From Peribacillus muralis (GTDB lineage Bacteria; Bacillota; Bacilli; Bacillales; DSM-1321): 64,000 bases of DNA. Of the stretch, positions 16,939 through 25,750 are shown one piece after another. The notes under the pieces are model-generated. The model did no database searches. It saw only the letters and a program-made list of their open reading frames with translations, and was not told the origin of the DNA. Both the position numbers and the translations under genes were made by a program. The stretch spans positions 159,243 through 223,242 of the forward strand of contig NZ_LMBV01000008.1 of the NCBI RefSeq assembly GCF_001439925.1, read 5' to 3'. The stretch's first letter is position 1. Each line of letters opens with the position of its first letter.

Positions 16939-18207
16939 TTATTTTGCAGAAGAATCTTCATCATAAACAGGGAGTGTTACGGTAATCGTCGTTCCTTTAC
17001 CCGAAGCGCTATTAATATGAAGCGTGCCATTCAGCGTTTGGATGGTTTTGACGGCCACCATCGATCCTAACCCTGTGCCTTTTTCTTTGCTGCTGTAATA
17101 AGGCTCGCCAAAACGATGAATTTGTTCTTTGTTCATGCCGATTCCATCATCTCTTATTTCAATAATGAGGTCGTCATGAGTTACATAGGAAGCAATACGA
17201 AGCTCCCCGCCGTTTGGCATGGCCTCTATCCCGTTTTTAATCAGGTTGAGGAAGCATTGCTTGAAATGCTGGATATTACCCCGGATGATGCCTGGAGTCA
17301 GCTGTTGGCATATCGTAACGGAATTCATGTTAGCTAATGGTTTGATCATTTCAATCACATAGCCAATTTCCCGGTCGATGGAAATAGGATCGACTTTTTC
17401 GATGGCAGGCTTGGCGAATGCCAAGTATTCACTAATAATCGATTCGGCACTATTCAGCTCGCGAACAACATGCCCTATATATTGTTCTTTCACATCCTGG
17501 GTAAGATCAGGTGTCTTTAGCAGTTGAACAAATCCTTTCACAACCGTTAACGGATTTCTAACTTCATGTGAAATGCTGGCTGCAAGCTGACTGACTACCT
17601 CCATCTTTTCAAGCCGTACCATTTGTGTGCGAATTAAAATCGCATCTTTTAAAATCTCCATAATATATACAGCTAAACCGATAATGAAAGGAGGAAGGAT
17701 GATGAAGTAAAATACGTACGCCTCCGTTATACGAAAGTAATCAGACATAACAAGTGAAATAAAGCTGGTTAGTATTCCTAAAAACAAAATCAATAGGATG
17801 GGGCTTCTTAGCTTATTTTTTCGATTAAAAGATTTGAATTTTGATGAAAATAGAGCGGTAATAATGAAGATAACGATATAAACAATGACAGTAAGGAAAT
17901 TGAAGCCATAAAAAGCAAACCTACCTGCTAAAAGGATGACTAACAGAGCAGCCCCTACAGGCCAACCACCATAAAGTGTCCCGATGATAAAAGGGATTTG
18001 CCTGAGATCATGAACACAGTATTCATCGATATAAATAGGAAACTTCATACATAATATGATCGGTATGCTCATGCACGCCGTGATCAGGGTCTTGCCATAC
18101 TGACTTAACCTTTTGCCGTGATCTAAAAAAATGTAGTAAATCAAAATACTTACTAAGATATAAAAGAGATTATCTAATATGTTTTGATTAATATAAATAA
18201 AATTCAT
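16939..18207 (-). CDS. KinB-like membrane sensor histidine kinase
   Basis: A 422-residue orphan kinase. Six hydrophobic helices fill residues 8-195 in a 5TM-LYT-like arrangement (PFIIGTLYGGWPVGAALLVI is typical). It then has the phospho-acceptor block SHEVRNPLTVVKGFVQLL near 215, N-box NLIKNGIEAM, G1 DDGIGM, F-box FGEPYYSSKEKGTGLG and G2. This architecture is that of sporulation kinase KinB, which feeds phosphate into the Spo0F/Spo0A phosphorelay. No response regulator is adjacent, as expected for a phosphorelay kinase. AGGAGAG precedes the ATG at 18207. Confidence 0.85.
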   Translation of the reverse strand: MNFIYINQNILDNLFYILVSILIYYIFLDHGKRLSQYGKTLITACMSIPIILCMKFPIYIDEYCVHDLRQIPFIIGTLYGGWPVGAALLVILLAGRFAFYGFNFLTVIVYIVIFIITALFSSKFKSFNRKNKLRSPILLILFLGILTSFISLVMSDYFRITEAYVFYFIILPPFIIGLAVYIMEILKDAILIRTQMVRLEKMEVVSQLAASISHEVRNPLTVVKGFVQLLKTPDLTQDVKEQYIGHVVRELNSAESIISEYLAFAKPAIEKVDPISIDREIGYVIEMIKPLANMNSVTICQQLTPGIIRGNIQHFKQCFLNLIKNGIEAMPNGGELRIASYVTHDDLIIEIRDDGIGMNKEQIHRFGEPYYSSKEKGTGLGSMVAVKTIQTLNGTLHINSASGKGTTITVTLPVYDEDSSAK

Positions 18208-18417
18208 CGGATTCTCTCCTAAAAAATTAACAGTATGGTCTATTATACAAGAATACCATTAAAAAGGAGCGTTTTAATTAAGTAATTTATTTACAGAAAG
18301 ACAGTGCATTAAAAAAAGCGCATGTAAGGTGTAGATGGGTGAAAAATGTAACTTTATCGCTTGTGAATTTGGTTTTACCTGATAAAGGAAATATAATCTA
18401 GGTAGAGGTGATTTTTA

Positions 18418-18873
18418 ATGAAAAAATGGACAAAAGCAATAGAAATAAACGCTCCAATCGAACAGGTTTGGAAATATCTTGATGGTTCCGTTGAAAACAT
18501 GCAAAAAATCATGCCCCAAGTAATTGAACAAAAGCCCGTCAAAATAACGGAGGAAGTGGTCGGAAGTATATACCGCCAAAAATTTAAAGAAGGAAAACGA
18601 ACAGAAGAATATGATATCGAAACACTCGAATATACCAATGAAGCTGATGAGAAAAAGGTAAAAGTAGGCTTTATCCTTGCGAAAATGTTTGAGATTACCG
18701 CTCTTTACGAACTAAATAAAATCAATGACACCAAGACTTCCCTTACATATACCGTCACCACCCGCCCGTTAAAGTGGTATCTGAAATTCCTATTAATATT
18801 TGCCACCGATAAAACCGTCGTTGAGTTTTTGGAACGTTTCAAGAAGGTAGCTGAAGCGGAGTCGGGTAGATAA
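18418..18873 (+). CDS. SRPBCC (START/Bet v1-like) family protein
   Basis: 151 residues starting KKWTKAIEINAPIEQVWKYLDG, the classic opening strand and helix of the SRPBCC fold, and ending in a long amphipathic helix (TVVEFLERFKKVAEAE). Such proteins form a deep hydrophobic cavity that binds small ligands; the ligand is unknown. GTAGAGGTG precedes the ATG. The gene stands alone. Confidence 0.8.
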   Translation: MKKWTKAIEINAPIEQVWKYLDGSVENMQKIMPQVIEQKPVKITEEVVGSIYRQKFKEGKRTEEYDIETLEYTNEADEKKVKVGFILAKMFEITALYELNKINDTKTSLTYTVTTRPLKWYLKFLLIFATDKTVVEFLERFKKVAEAESGR

Positions 18874-19169
18874 TGAATTAATTTTACCTAAAACTGTAGA
18901 TAAGAATGGAAATGCAAACTATATATAACCTTTCAAACCCTTGACACTTCTAGTTTCAGGGGCTTTTTATTGTGGGGAGAAAGGTATCACATGAGTGTTT
19001 GAGTGATCCTCTTTTTCGGTGTTTTTGTGAGTGGATCAGAGAAACGAAGGAGAGGTGTTCCTATATTGAAATGCCACATTTCAATATAGGAATATCTAAA
19101 TTTGAATTTTCGGCTATTATGCCATTAGAGAATAAAAATAAAATATGAGGAAATTTGGAGGACTATTCT
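18874..19169. other. Intergenic region holding a perfect 16-bp inverted repeat
   Basis: Most of this region is AT-rich spacer with a weak terminator-like repeat near 18937-18970. The inverted repeat at 19058-19092 is listed separately. Confidence 0.5.
19058..19092. repeat. Perfect 16-bp inverted repeat with 3-nt loop
   Basis: TTCCTATATTGAAATG (19058-19073) and its exact complement (19077-19092) are separated by CCA. There is no U-tract after it, so it is not a standard terminator. It sits 78 bp before the secreted metzincin start and could be an operator, an mRNA 5' stabiliser or the remnant of a small mobile repeat. Confidence 0.7.
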
Positions 19170-19667
19170 TTGAAGAAAAAAATAGGAATAATTGTAACGG
19201 CAGCATCTTTAGTATTTATGCTTGTGATACCAATGAGTGCTTCAGCAGCCACAGTTAAAACATTATCTTGGAATCTTGTAGACTCTGGGAAACATATGGA
19301 CTGGGATGGAAGTACAAAATATCAAACTCAATTTAATGCAGGAGTAAAAACATTCAATGGCTATAAAAGTGGAGTTATTAGAAAAGATACGGCAAAGGTA
19401 ATACAAGATGTTGCGATTTCTGATTATAGTGAAAAATCCAGTGTTGCAGGAGTAACTTCGTCTCGAGGGACTATAAAGTTTAATAAATATGTAATGGACA
19501 CTTTAACTGCTACAAAAAAACAAAATGTGGCAACACATGAATTAGGACATGCGTTAGGTTTGGCACATAATACATCAAGTGATGTCATGTATGGATATGT
19601 TTCTACAAAGACATCATTAAGTGCAAATGATAAAGCTTCTTATGCCGCTGCTTATAAGAAATACTAA
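19170..19667 (+). CDS. Small secreted matrixin-like zinc metalloprotease
   Basis: 165 residues with a signal peptide ending PMSASAA and a metzincin zinc site HELGHALGLAHN near residue 125 (HExxHxxGxxH), followed by the Met-turn DVMYG. Only a minimal catalytic domain is present, as in small matrixin-like proteases of Bacillus. The start TTG at 19170 is placed eight bases after GGAGG; the TTG at 19155 overlaps that site. It lies 23 bp before a lipoprotein gene, so both are likely in one operon. Substrate unknown. Confidence 0.8.
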   Translation: MKKKIGIIVTAASLVFMLVIPMSASAATVKTLSWNLVDSGKHMDWDGSTKYQTQFNAGVKTFNGYKSGVIRKDTAKVIQDVAISDYSEKSSVAGVTSSRGTIKFNKYVMDTLTATKKQNVATHELGHALGLAHNTSSDVMYGYVSTKTSLSANDKASYAAAYKKY

Positions 19668-19690
19668 CAGAAAGAGGAGGAATAAAAATA

Positions 19691-20374
19691 ATGGGTAAGA
19701 AAAAAGTTCAGTTAGCTTCACTTTTATTTATCGTAAGTCTCTCTTTGCTAGTTTCAGCTTGTTCTAATTCCAAGAAAGATATAAGTAATATAAGTTCGGA
19801 GGATAAAAAAAATCTAAAGGTAATTCTAATGGATGGTACTTTTGCTGTAGATGTGGATGATCCGAAAGAAACTGTAGGTGATGCGGATTACGTTTTTATA
19901 GGCCGAGTTGATGAAGATGTTGACACTGTATATAAAAATCCTGTAACAATAGAAACTAGAGACGGTACTAAAGAGGTTTCAACACCGTATACAAATTACA
20001 AAGTTACTGTTCTACAAAATATAAAGGGTGATTTAGTTACAGATACTTCCATACCTATTCAAAAGGCTGGAGGGATAAATGAAGATGGTTCTTCTGTTGT
20101 TTTGTATGAAGATGATGCATTACCGGAGGAAGGAAAATCATATGTGTTTTTAGCGTATGCACAAGATGATGAATCTTTATTAGTATCAGGTCCAAATTCG
20201 AATGAATACGTTGAAGGTATTAAGCAGGATGTGACTAGCGAAAAAATGGAAAAAGGTACAGCTTCATTGAATGAGGAAGCTATAGAGGTAGTGTCTGAAT
20301 ATGAAAATGCATTTGAAAATGAAAAACCTACAGAAAGAAACCGTTCAGAATCAGAATTTGATGCTGACCAATAA
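19691..20374 (+). CDS. Putative surface lipoprotein
   Basis: 227 residues with a lipoprotein signal (ASLLFIVSLSLLVSACSN) and an acidic mature part containing DADYVFIGRVDEDVDTVY and VLQNIKGDLVTDTSIPIQKAGG, which look like a beta-barrel or OB-like fold. I know no named family for it with confidence. AGAGGAGG lies upstream of the ATG. The gene follows the metzincin and may act with it, as a surface partner or an immunity-like protector; this is inference from position only. Confidence 0.65.
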   Translation: MGKKKVQLASLLFIVSLSLLVSACSNSKKDISNISSEDKKNLKVILMDGTFAVDVDDPKETVGDADYVFIGRVDEDVDTVYKNPVTIETRDGTKEVSTPYTNYKVTVLQNIKGDLVTDTSIPIQKAGGINEDGSSVVLYEDDALPEEGKSYVFLAYAQDDESLLVSGPNSNEYVEGIKQDVTSEKMEKGTASLNEEAIEVVSEYENAFENEKPTERNRSESEFDADQ

Positions 20375-20379
20375 TTTAT

Positions 20380-20916
20380 ATGAAAAAGAAATGCAACTTC
20401 GCGAATTTATTCCCTCCAAAAAGAATTGAGGAAGTAGCTTATATATTAGAGCATGATCTAGAGGGAATAAAGATTAATAAAGAGGATGAACGTATAAAAT
20501 ATATACTGGCTGATCCTTATGCTCCAGACATTAAGTTAATTAAAGGAGTCTATTTAATCTATAATAAAATGATACTAGAATTACTCACAGGAAAAATTCA
20601 TTCTATTAATAGCTATGAATTTAATTATCCTAAGAAAAAGAATAGAAAGATTTCAGATAAAGACATAGAATATGCACTGGACATAGCAACAATAGTAGTC
20701 CTTGCAAGCACAAATAGCAAAATACTTACGAGCTATTTTATTAGTGGTTCTGCTGAAAAACTAAACAGTATATTAAACTTATGTATTGGCTACTCCAAAG
20801 ATTTAGAATTCGAAGAATATAAAGCTAGTTTACGGAATTTTAAAAATGATATTGAAATAGTTAGTCAGATGGGGTTATTAGAAAAAATACTTGGAAATGA
20901 TTTGGGTATAAGTTAA
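20380..20916 (+). CDS. Hypothetical protein
   Basis: 178 residues with no signal peptide or clear domain: a basic N-terminus (MKKKCNFANLFPPKR), a helical middle (DIEYALDIATIVVLASTNSKILTSYFISG) and a helical end. It follows the lipoprotein by 5 bp but lacks an obvious ribosome-binding site, so translation is probably coupled. Base composition is AT-rich like the two genes before it. A terminator follows at once, making it the last gene of a three-gene operon. Function unknown. Confidence 0.6.
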   Translation: MKKKCNFANLFPPKRIEEVAYILEHDLEGIKINKEDERIKYILADPYAPDIKLIKGVYLIYNKMILELLTGKIHSINSYEFNYPKKKNRKISDKDIEYALDIATIVVLASTNSKILTSYFISGSAEKLNSILNLCIGYSKDLEFEEYKASLRNFKNDIEIVSQMGLLEKILGNDLGIS

Positions 20917-20942
20917 TTGAAATTTATGATTATTGAATAGTT

Positions 20943-20979
20943 AAACACACCCAGTTATTTTTTTATGGGTGTGTTATTG
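20943..20979 (+). terminator. Intrinsic terminator of the metzincin-lipoprotein operon
   Basis: AACACACCCA pairs with TGGGTGTGTT around a T-rich loop. Confidence 0.8.
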
Positions 20980-21162
20980 TACGGTCTACAATGGTACCTA
21001 CATCCAATGTCATTTTTATGATATTTCTTTAGCACCCTCTTCATGCCAAAGAGGTACTTTTCCAATCATGACTAGTTCAAGCTGTTGATAAAGTCGACAG
21101 CTGTTTATTTATAAAAAGTTTAGCAACCTAAGGCCACTTACTAAAGAGAGGTATAATTTTTC
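20980..21162. other. Intergenic region
   Basis: Contains a weak CCTCTT...AAGAGG hairpin near 21034-21054. No gene seen. Confidence 0.4.
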
Positions 21163-21309
21163 ATGAATAATACAACTTTTAAAATAATTCTTTTAATATT
21201 ACTAACCATTTTAATAGTGGTTCAAATATTTATGACAAAAGCAGTATTTGATGTTATTGACCAGCTGACAAATATTGCTCAAACATTACCTGGTTTAGTG
21301 AATCAATAA
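21163..21309 (+). CDS. 48-residue single-pass membrane peptide
   Basis: An ATG at 21163 after AAAGAGAGG opens a 48-codon frame. Residues 5-27 are strongly hydrophobic (FKIILLILLTILIVVQIFM), followed by a short amphipathic tail (VFDVIDQLTNIAQTLPGLVNQ). A proper terminator 16 bp after its stop supports it as a real gene. Small membrane peptides of this type are common in Bacillus; this one resembles no toxin I know. Confidence 0.55.
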   Translation: MNNTTFKIILLILLTILIVVQIFMTKAVFDVIDQLTNIAQTLPGLVNQ

Positions 21310-21324
21310 GCTTATTACGGAGCG

Positions 21325-21357
21325 ACACTGCCGTTTTAATCGGTAGTGTTTTTTATT
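21325..21357 (+). terminator. Intrinsic terminator after the small membrane peptide
   Basis: ACACTGCCG pairs with CGGTAGTGT (one G-U) and is followed by TTTTTATT. Confidence 0.8.
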
Positions 21358-21454
21358 GGTTAACCGTAACTTTGTTATTCTCATACAGCTTATTGTAATA
21401 ATGATTGCCTCTACACACTTTTTTATTTATAGCGTATATGAATCTAATAAAGAT

Positions 21455-21473
21455 GATAATAATCATTCTTATC
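21455..21473. promoter_or_regulatory. Fur-box-like 19-mer upstream of the metN-like operon
   Basis: This 19-mer agrees with the Fur consensus GATAATGATAATCATTATC at 15 of 19 positions by eye. The surrounding sequence is AT-rich, so chance is possible. It is about 200 bp before the metN-like start. Confidence 0.25.
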
Positions 21474-21490
21474 TAATTCAATTATAAGAA

Positions 21491-21522
21491 AAGCCAAAGG
21501 AGTGTTGTCTTTGGCTTATTTT
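21491..21522 (+). terminator. Terminator-like hairpin in the leader of the metN-like operon
   Basis: AAGCCAAAG (21491-21499) pairs with CTTTGGCTT (21509-21517), followed by ATTTTAA. It could be an attenuator for the transporter. I see no S-box or T-box consensus near it. Confidence 0.55.
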
Positions 21523-21669
21523 AAGTGGTAAGACGGAGCTGATTGGGATTGGAATTGTTTAGCTGTTAATTTGTGTCTTTGCAATTGGTCCGCATTAGTT
21601 GATAAAATGGTGTTTCTTGATGATAGTATAATGAGGGGCGCAGAGACTTATAATGGAAAGTGGGATTTT

Positions 21670-22419
21670 ATGATTAACCTGCATCAAGTGAGTAAGAAGT
21701 TTTCACAGTTTCAGGCAATTAAGGCTGTGACTTTGACGATACCTAAAGGGGAAGTTCATGGAATAATTGGAGCGAGCGGAGCGGGGAAGTCAACGCTGCT
21801 GCGGTTAATGAATTTGTTGGAGTCACCAGATGCGGGCGACGTGGAGGTAAACGGCCAAAGATTGACAGCATTGAGCAATAAAGCGCTTCGAGAGGCACGA
21901 AAGTCGATTGGGATGATTTTTCAGCATTTTAATCTTGTCGCGAATAAAACGGTTTACGACAATGTCGCAGCTTCTTTGGAGCTGGCACATTACCCTAAGC
22001 AAGAACGTCGGAGCCGCGTTGTGGAGTGTCTTCAATTCGTCGGCTTGGAGGGTGAGATGGAGAGATATCCTGCACAATTAAGCGGGGGACAAAAGCAGCG
22101 TGTTGCGATTGCGAGGGCATTGGCCAATAATCCGCAAGTGTTGTTATGTGATGAACCGACATCTTCGCTTGATCCGAACACAACGGCTGAAATATTGGAC
22201 GTGCTGGCCAATATAAACAAACGCTTCGGTGTGACGATTGTGATCGTTAGTCATGAGCTGGATGTGATTAAAAGTATTTGCAATCGTGTAACGGTCATGG
22301 CAGCTGGGGAGATTTATGACACGATTTTAATTCAACCAACGGGGATTCAAAAAAGGGATAATCGGCCAGAATACTTTATTGAACAATTAGCGAAGAATGG
22401 TGGGCTCGATCATGCCTGA
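21670..22419 (+). CDS. metN: Methionine-type ABC transporter ATP-binding protein (short MetN)
   Basis: 249 residues: Walker A GASGAGKST, Q-loop MIFQHFNLV, signature LSGGQKQRVAIARAL, Walker B VLLCDEPTSSLD and switch His VSHELDVI. MetN is usually about 340 residues because of a C-terminal NIL (ACT-like) domain that senses methionine and closes the transporter. Here the protein ends soon after the nucleotide-binding domain, so that control seems to be missing. The start is taken at 21670 (MINLHQVSKKF), where family homology begins; upstream in-frame starts exist and the ribosome-binding site is weak. It overlaps the permease gene. Confidence 0.85.
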   Translation: MINLHQVSKKFSQFQAIKAVTLTIPKGEVHGIIGASGAGKSTLLRLMNLLESPDAGDVEVNGQRLTALSNKALREARKSIGMIFQHFNLVANKTVYDNVAASLELAHYPKQERRSRVVECLQFVGLEGEMERYPAQLSGGQKQRVAIARALANNPQVLLCDEPTSSLDPNTTAEILDVLANINKRFGVTIVIVSHELDVIKSICNRVTVMAAGEIYDTILIQPTGIQKRDNRPEYFIEQLAKNGGLDHA

Positions 22420-23074
22420 GATTTTAGTACAATACGAGGCAGAAATCTGGCAGTCGATTGGAGCAACGATTACGATGGTTGGGGTGTCCATTTTAGCGGC
22501 GATTGTGATTGGATTACCGGTCGGGACGTCGCTATTTCTATGCCGAAAGGGCCAGTTGCTTGATAATCGGTTGGCTTTTTCGATTGTGAATTTATTGGTC
22601 AATATTATTCGTTCTTTTCCATTTTTATTATTGGTCGTTTTTTTGATCCCGTTTACAAGACTCGTAATCGGCACAGCCATTGGCACAGCAGCTGCTTGCG
22701 TTCCATTAGCGATCATTGCGATTGCCCATTATTCACGATTGGTCGAGCAATCCTTATTGGACGTGCCGAAGGGTGTGATCGAGGCAGCTCTTTCCATGGG
22801 GGCTTCCGCATGGGATGTCATCTTTAAATTTCTATACGTGGAGGCTCGTTCCGGGCTTGTCCTTGGACTAACTACATCGATCATCAGCTTTATTTCTTAT
22901 TCAACGATCATGGGAGTGGTCGGAGGCGGCGGTATCGGCGATTTCGCCATCAGGTACGGCTATCAGCAGTTTCAAACAGAGTTAATGATTTATATGATTA
23001 TCATCATGATCATTCTCGTACAGCTAGTCCAATTCATTGGTACAACTGTAGCCAGGATGATCGACAAAAGATAA
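22412..23074 (+). CDS. metI: Methionine-type ABC transporter permease (MetI)
   Basis: About 220 residues with five membrane segments and the EAA loop EAALSMGASAWDVIFKF that contacts the ATPase. Family-typical VGTSLFLCRKGQLL, IIRSFPFLLLVV and GVVGGGGIGDFAIRYGYQ are present. ATG at 22412 lies inside the end of the metN-like gene with GGTGGG seven bases upstream; an in-frame ATG at 22397 is the alternative. Confidence 0.85.
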   Translation: MPEILVQYEAEIWQSIGATITMVGVSILAAIVIGLPVGTSLFLCRKGQLLDNRLAFSIVNLLVNIIRSFPFLLLVVFLIPFTRLVIGTAIGTAAACVPLAIIAIAHYSRLVEQSLLDVPKGVIEAALSMGASAWDVIFKFLYVEARSGLVLGLTTSIISFISYSTIMGVVGGGGIGDFAIRYGYQQFQTELMIYMIIIMIILVQLVQFIGTTVARMIDKR

Positions 23075-23092
23075 ATAATGGAGGAAAACATC

Positions 23093-23920
23093 ATGAAAAA
23101 AATACTCTTTCTCGTGGCAGCAATGATGTTGCTTTTAGTAGGATGCGGCAAGGCGAATGAAGAAAAAGAAAAGGACACTGCGCAAAATAAGGAGAAGGAA
23201 GAGGTAACCTTGAAAGTGGCCTCACTCATTCCGCCAATGACGGAAATTCTTGAACTGGTTAAACCGAAGCTGGCAGAGGATGGAATTAACCTCGAAATCG
23301 TCATATTAAGTGATAATGTCCAGCCTAACACGGCACTAGCGGCAAAAGAAGTGGATGTGAACTTCTTCCAGCATGTTCCGTATATGGAGGAATTCAATCG
23401 AAACAAAAATGCCGACCTTGAACCAGTGCAACCGATTTATTTTGCCAATTATGGTGTCTATTCCAAGGAATATGATTCCATGGATAAATTGCCAGAAGGA
23501 GCCGTTATTGCGATTGCCAATGATGTATCGAACATCGATCGTTCATTATCATTGCTAGCACAGCATAAAGTGATAACGCTAAAGGAAAAAAAGGGTCCAT
23601 ACTATGCGATGACTGATATAAAAGAAAACCCAAAAAACTACAAGTTTAAAGAAGTGGATCTTTTAATGCTGGCGAGAACGTATGATGAAGCAGATGCGAT
23701 CGTCATAACACCTGCTTACGCTGCACCGCTTGGTTTAACACCAAAGAAAGATGCTCTTCTCACAGAGGGTGTTGAAAACGACTTTGCAATTACATTAGTT
23801 GCACGCAAGGATAACGTCGATTCCGAGCCTGTTCAAAAGCTGGCCAAGGCGATGACAAGTCCGGAGGTACGCAAATTTTTAGAAGAAAAGTACAGTGAAA
23901 CGGCCATCCCGGCGTTTTAA
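23093..23920 (+). CDS. metQ: Methionine-type ABC transporter substrate-binding lipoprotein (MetQ/NlpA)
   Basis: 275 residues with a lipobox (LLLVGCG) and the NlpA fold: LKVASLIPPMTEILELVKPKL, VQPNTALAAKEVDVNFFQHVPYMEEFN, IANDVSNIDRSLSLL, ending PEVRKFLEEKYSETAIPAF. It captures the substrate outside the cell and delivers it to MetI. Family members import L- or D-methionine, sometimes other amino acids. The start at 23093 follows GGAGG; ATG 23078 overlaps that site. A terminator follows. Confidence 0.85.
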   Translation: MKKILFLVAAMMLLLVGCGKANEEKEKDTAQNKEKEEVTLKVASLIPPMTEILELVKPKLAEDGINLEIVILSDNVQPNTALAAKEVDVNFFQHVPYMEEFNRNKNADLEPVQPIYFANYGVYSKEYDSMDKLPEGAVIAIANDVSNIDRSLSLLAQHKVITLKEKKGPYYAMTDIKENPKNYKFKEVDLLMLARTYDEADAIVITPAYAAPLGLTPKKDALLTEGVENDFAITLVARKDNVDSEPVQKLAKAMTSPEVRKFLEEKYSETAIPAF

Positions 23921-23934
23921 AGATAATACGAAGA

Positions 23935-23967
23935 AAGAGCTATTCCAATCGGAATAGCTCTTTTTTG
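23935..23967 (+). terminator. Intrinsic terminator of the metNIQ operon
   Basis: AAGAGCTATTCC pairs with GGAATAGCTCTT around CAAT? (AATC) loop and is followed by a U-run. Confidence 0.9.
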
Positions 23968-24139
23968 TGTAATAGTACGACGTAACTGGAGAATTCGGAT
24001 GAAAGCTGGTTACAAAAAACAAAAACAAATGTTGGCAAGATAAAAATTCCACATGTGAAGAACCTTATTTCATTTTTGGAATTAGTCAAGCTTCGTTTTC
24101 TGTTATTATGCCATTATCAGGTTCAGGAGGAGGAAGAAG

Positions 24140-24466
24140 ATGCTAATTGAAAGTATGAGTGACTATTTATATGAGCCATTTTACATACCGATTTTATTGC
24201 TGCTGCTTGGAATATTATATATAGGTATTTTAATATATAGTTTTACAAACGTTACATTTACTATCATAGGCTATGGTTTAATGGGAATATCTATCCTAAC
24301 GTATCTTCTTGTTGGCTTGTATATGACCGGAAAAGGATATTATTTAGACGGACATGCTCCAGATATATTGGTTTTTGGAAGTATGGGTTTTTTAGAGCTT
24401 ACTATATTAACGTATCCTTATATTTTTCTTACCTTGGCAGTGGTACTCGGTAAAAAAGGCGAGTGA
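24140..24466 (+). CDS. Small three-helix membrane protein
   Basis: 108 residues with hydrophobic helices near 15-35, 40-64 and 80-103 and short loops; MTGKGYYLDGHAPDI is the main polar stretch. No family recognised. AGGAGGAGG upstream of the ATG marks it as expressed. It stands alone between metQ and the MFS gene. Confidence 0.65.
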   Translation: MLIESMSDYLYEPFYIPILLLLLGILYIGILIYSFTNVTFTIIGYGLMGISILTYLLVGLYMTGKGYYLDGHAPDILVFGSMGFLELTILTYPYIFLTLAVVLGKKGE

Positions 24467-24483
24467 TTATTTCCTAGCAAATA

Positions 24484-24528
24484 AAAAGAAGTATCAAAGA
24501 ACTCAATGTTCTAGATACTTCTTTTCAT
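24484..24528. terminator. Terminator shared by the small membrane protein and MFS genes
   Basis: AAAAGAAGTATC pairs with GATACTTCTTTT around an imperfect upper stem. Both flanking convergent genes can use it. Confidence 0.75.
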
Positions 24529-24544
24529 GTTTTTCATTACGTTC

Positions 24545-25750
24545 CTAAGCTTTCTTCAATGCTGCTTTCTGTTGTTGTTTTTGATCCAAGCGATAACTAA
24601 GGAAAGTTAGCAGACTTGCACAAATGGCAACCAGCCCACCGACCCATGTCACATTCAGCAAGTTTCCCTGATGGTAAACAACTCCGCCGAGTGCCGAACC
24701 AAAGGCGATACCGACATTGCTTGCGACTGGCATCAGTGAAGCAGCCAGCCCTGTTGCTTTTGGCTGATAAATACCAGCAAGATCTATCAAATAAAGCTGG
24801 GTGGATGTTGTTAAAAGGATGGCCATTAACGACATCAAGCCAATGTTAATCAAACCAATGATAAAATGATTCGTCGTCCAATATAAGCCGATCAGAACGA
24901 TCGCCTGCATGAGGAACACGAACCGGAGGCGTCCGATCGCATTGTAGCTGGCAATTTTACCAGCTAGTATGTTGCTGAAAATGGATATGAATCCGTAGCC
25001 AAACAATATTATACTAATGGAACTGCTTGGTGCTTCCATTCCTTTCAGAATCGGAACAAGATACGTATAAACGGCATACGTCGCCCCAAATCCAAGAGAT
25101 GGAATGAAAAAAGCCATTAGAATTCGCGGGTGTGTTAACAAAGAAAATTGATCACGCATCGAACTGCGAATTGTACTGTTCATAGTAGGCAATACGAAGA
25201 AAGCTGCCAAAAACGCAATAGCTCCGAGAAAAGTCGTTAACAGGAAGCTTGCATTCCAGTCGTACCATTCAGAAATGACAGTGCCTATCGGGACGCCAAT
25301 CACGTTTGCCAGCGTAAAGCCGCCAAAAACGAATGATATCGCAAGTCCGCGTTTAGCAATCGGCATGGTTTCACTTGCAACAACCATCGCAAGCGAAATT
25401 AACACGCCCGTTACAATCGCCGTCAGCATCCGCAGTGCAAGAAGCATGATGTAGCTCGTCGAAAACACACACAAAGCATTCAGGACGATGAACGAACCGA
25501 TCAAAAACAACATCCATTTACGCTTTGGAAAATGACTCGTTGCCGACATCACGAGCGGTGTGGCAACGGCAAACGTAAGCGCAAACGCAGAAACGAGTGT
25601 GCCTGCTTTAGCATTCGTTATATGAAGGCTCGAGGAAATATCGGTTAAGATCCCGACGATAATAAATTCACTTGTCCCGAGAACGAATGTTAATAAAGTA
25701 AGTGTTAAGATGAGTAACCAATGGCGCTTGGTTAATTCTGTGCTGTGCAT
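24545..25750 (-). CDS. MFS exporter, DHA1 family (AraJ/YdhP-like)
   Basis: 401 residues, twelve membrane helices. TM1 contains LLTFVLGTSEFIIVGILTDIS, the GTxEFxxxGxL signature of DHA1 drug or sugar exporters; motif A is in TSHFPKRKWM, motif C in GVPIGTVISEWYDW. The start is placed at 25750 (MHSTELTKRHW), preceded by AAGAGGTAATT; a longer frame begins upstream without a site. Substrate unknown, probably a small hydrophobic drug or metabolite. Confidence 0.85.
   Translation of the reverse strand: MHSTELTKRHWLLILTLTLLTFVLGTSEFIIVGILTDISSSLHITNAKAGTLVSAFALTFAVATPLVMSATSHFPKRKWMLFLIGSFIVLNALCVFSTSYIMLLALRMLTAIVTGVLISLAMVVASETMPIAKRGLAISFVFGGFTLANVIGVPIGTVISEWYDWNASFLLTTFLGAIAFLAAFFVLPTMNSTIRSSMRDQFSLLTHPRILMAFFIPSLGFGATYAVYTYLVPILKGMEAPSSSISIILFGYGFISIFSNILAGKIASYNAIGRLRFVFLMQAIVLIGLYWTTNHFIIGLINIGLMSLMAILLTTSTQLYLIDLAGIYQPKATGLAASLMPVASNVGIAFGSALGGVVYHQGNLLNVTWVGGLVAICASLLTFLSYRLDQKQQQKAALKKA

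Noticed and set aside
21310..21669. S-box, T-box or other methionine riboswitch before metN
   Set aside because: Neither the S-box core nor the T-box GGTGG sequence is present; only a simple hairpin is seen.
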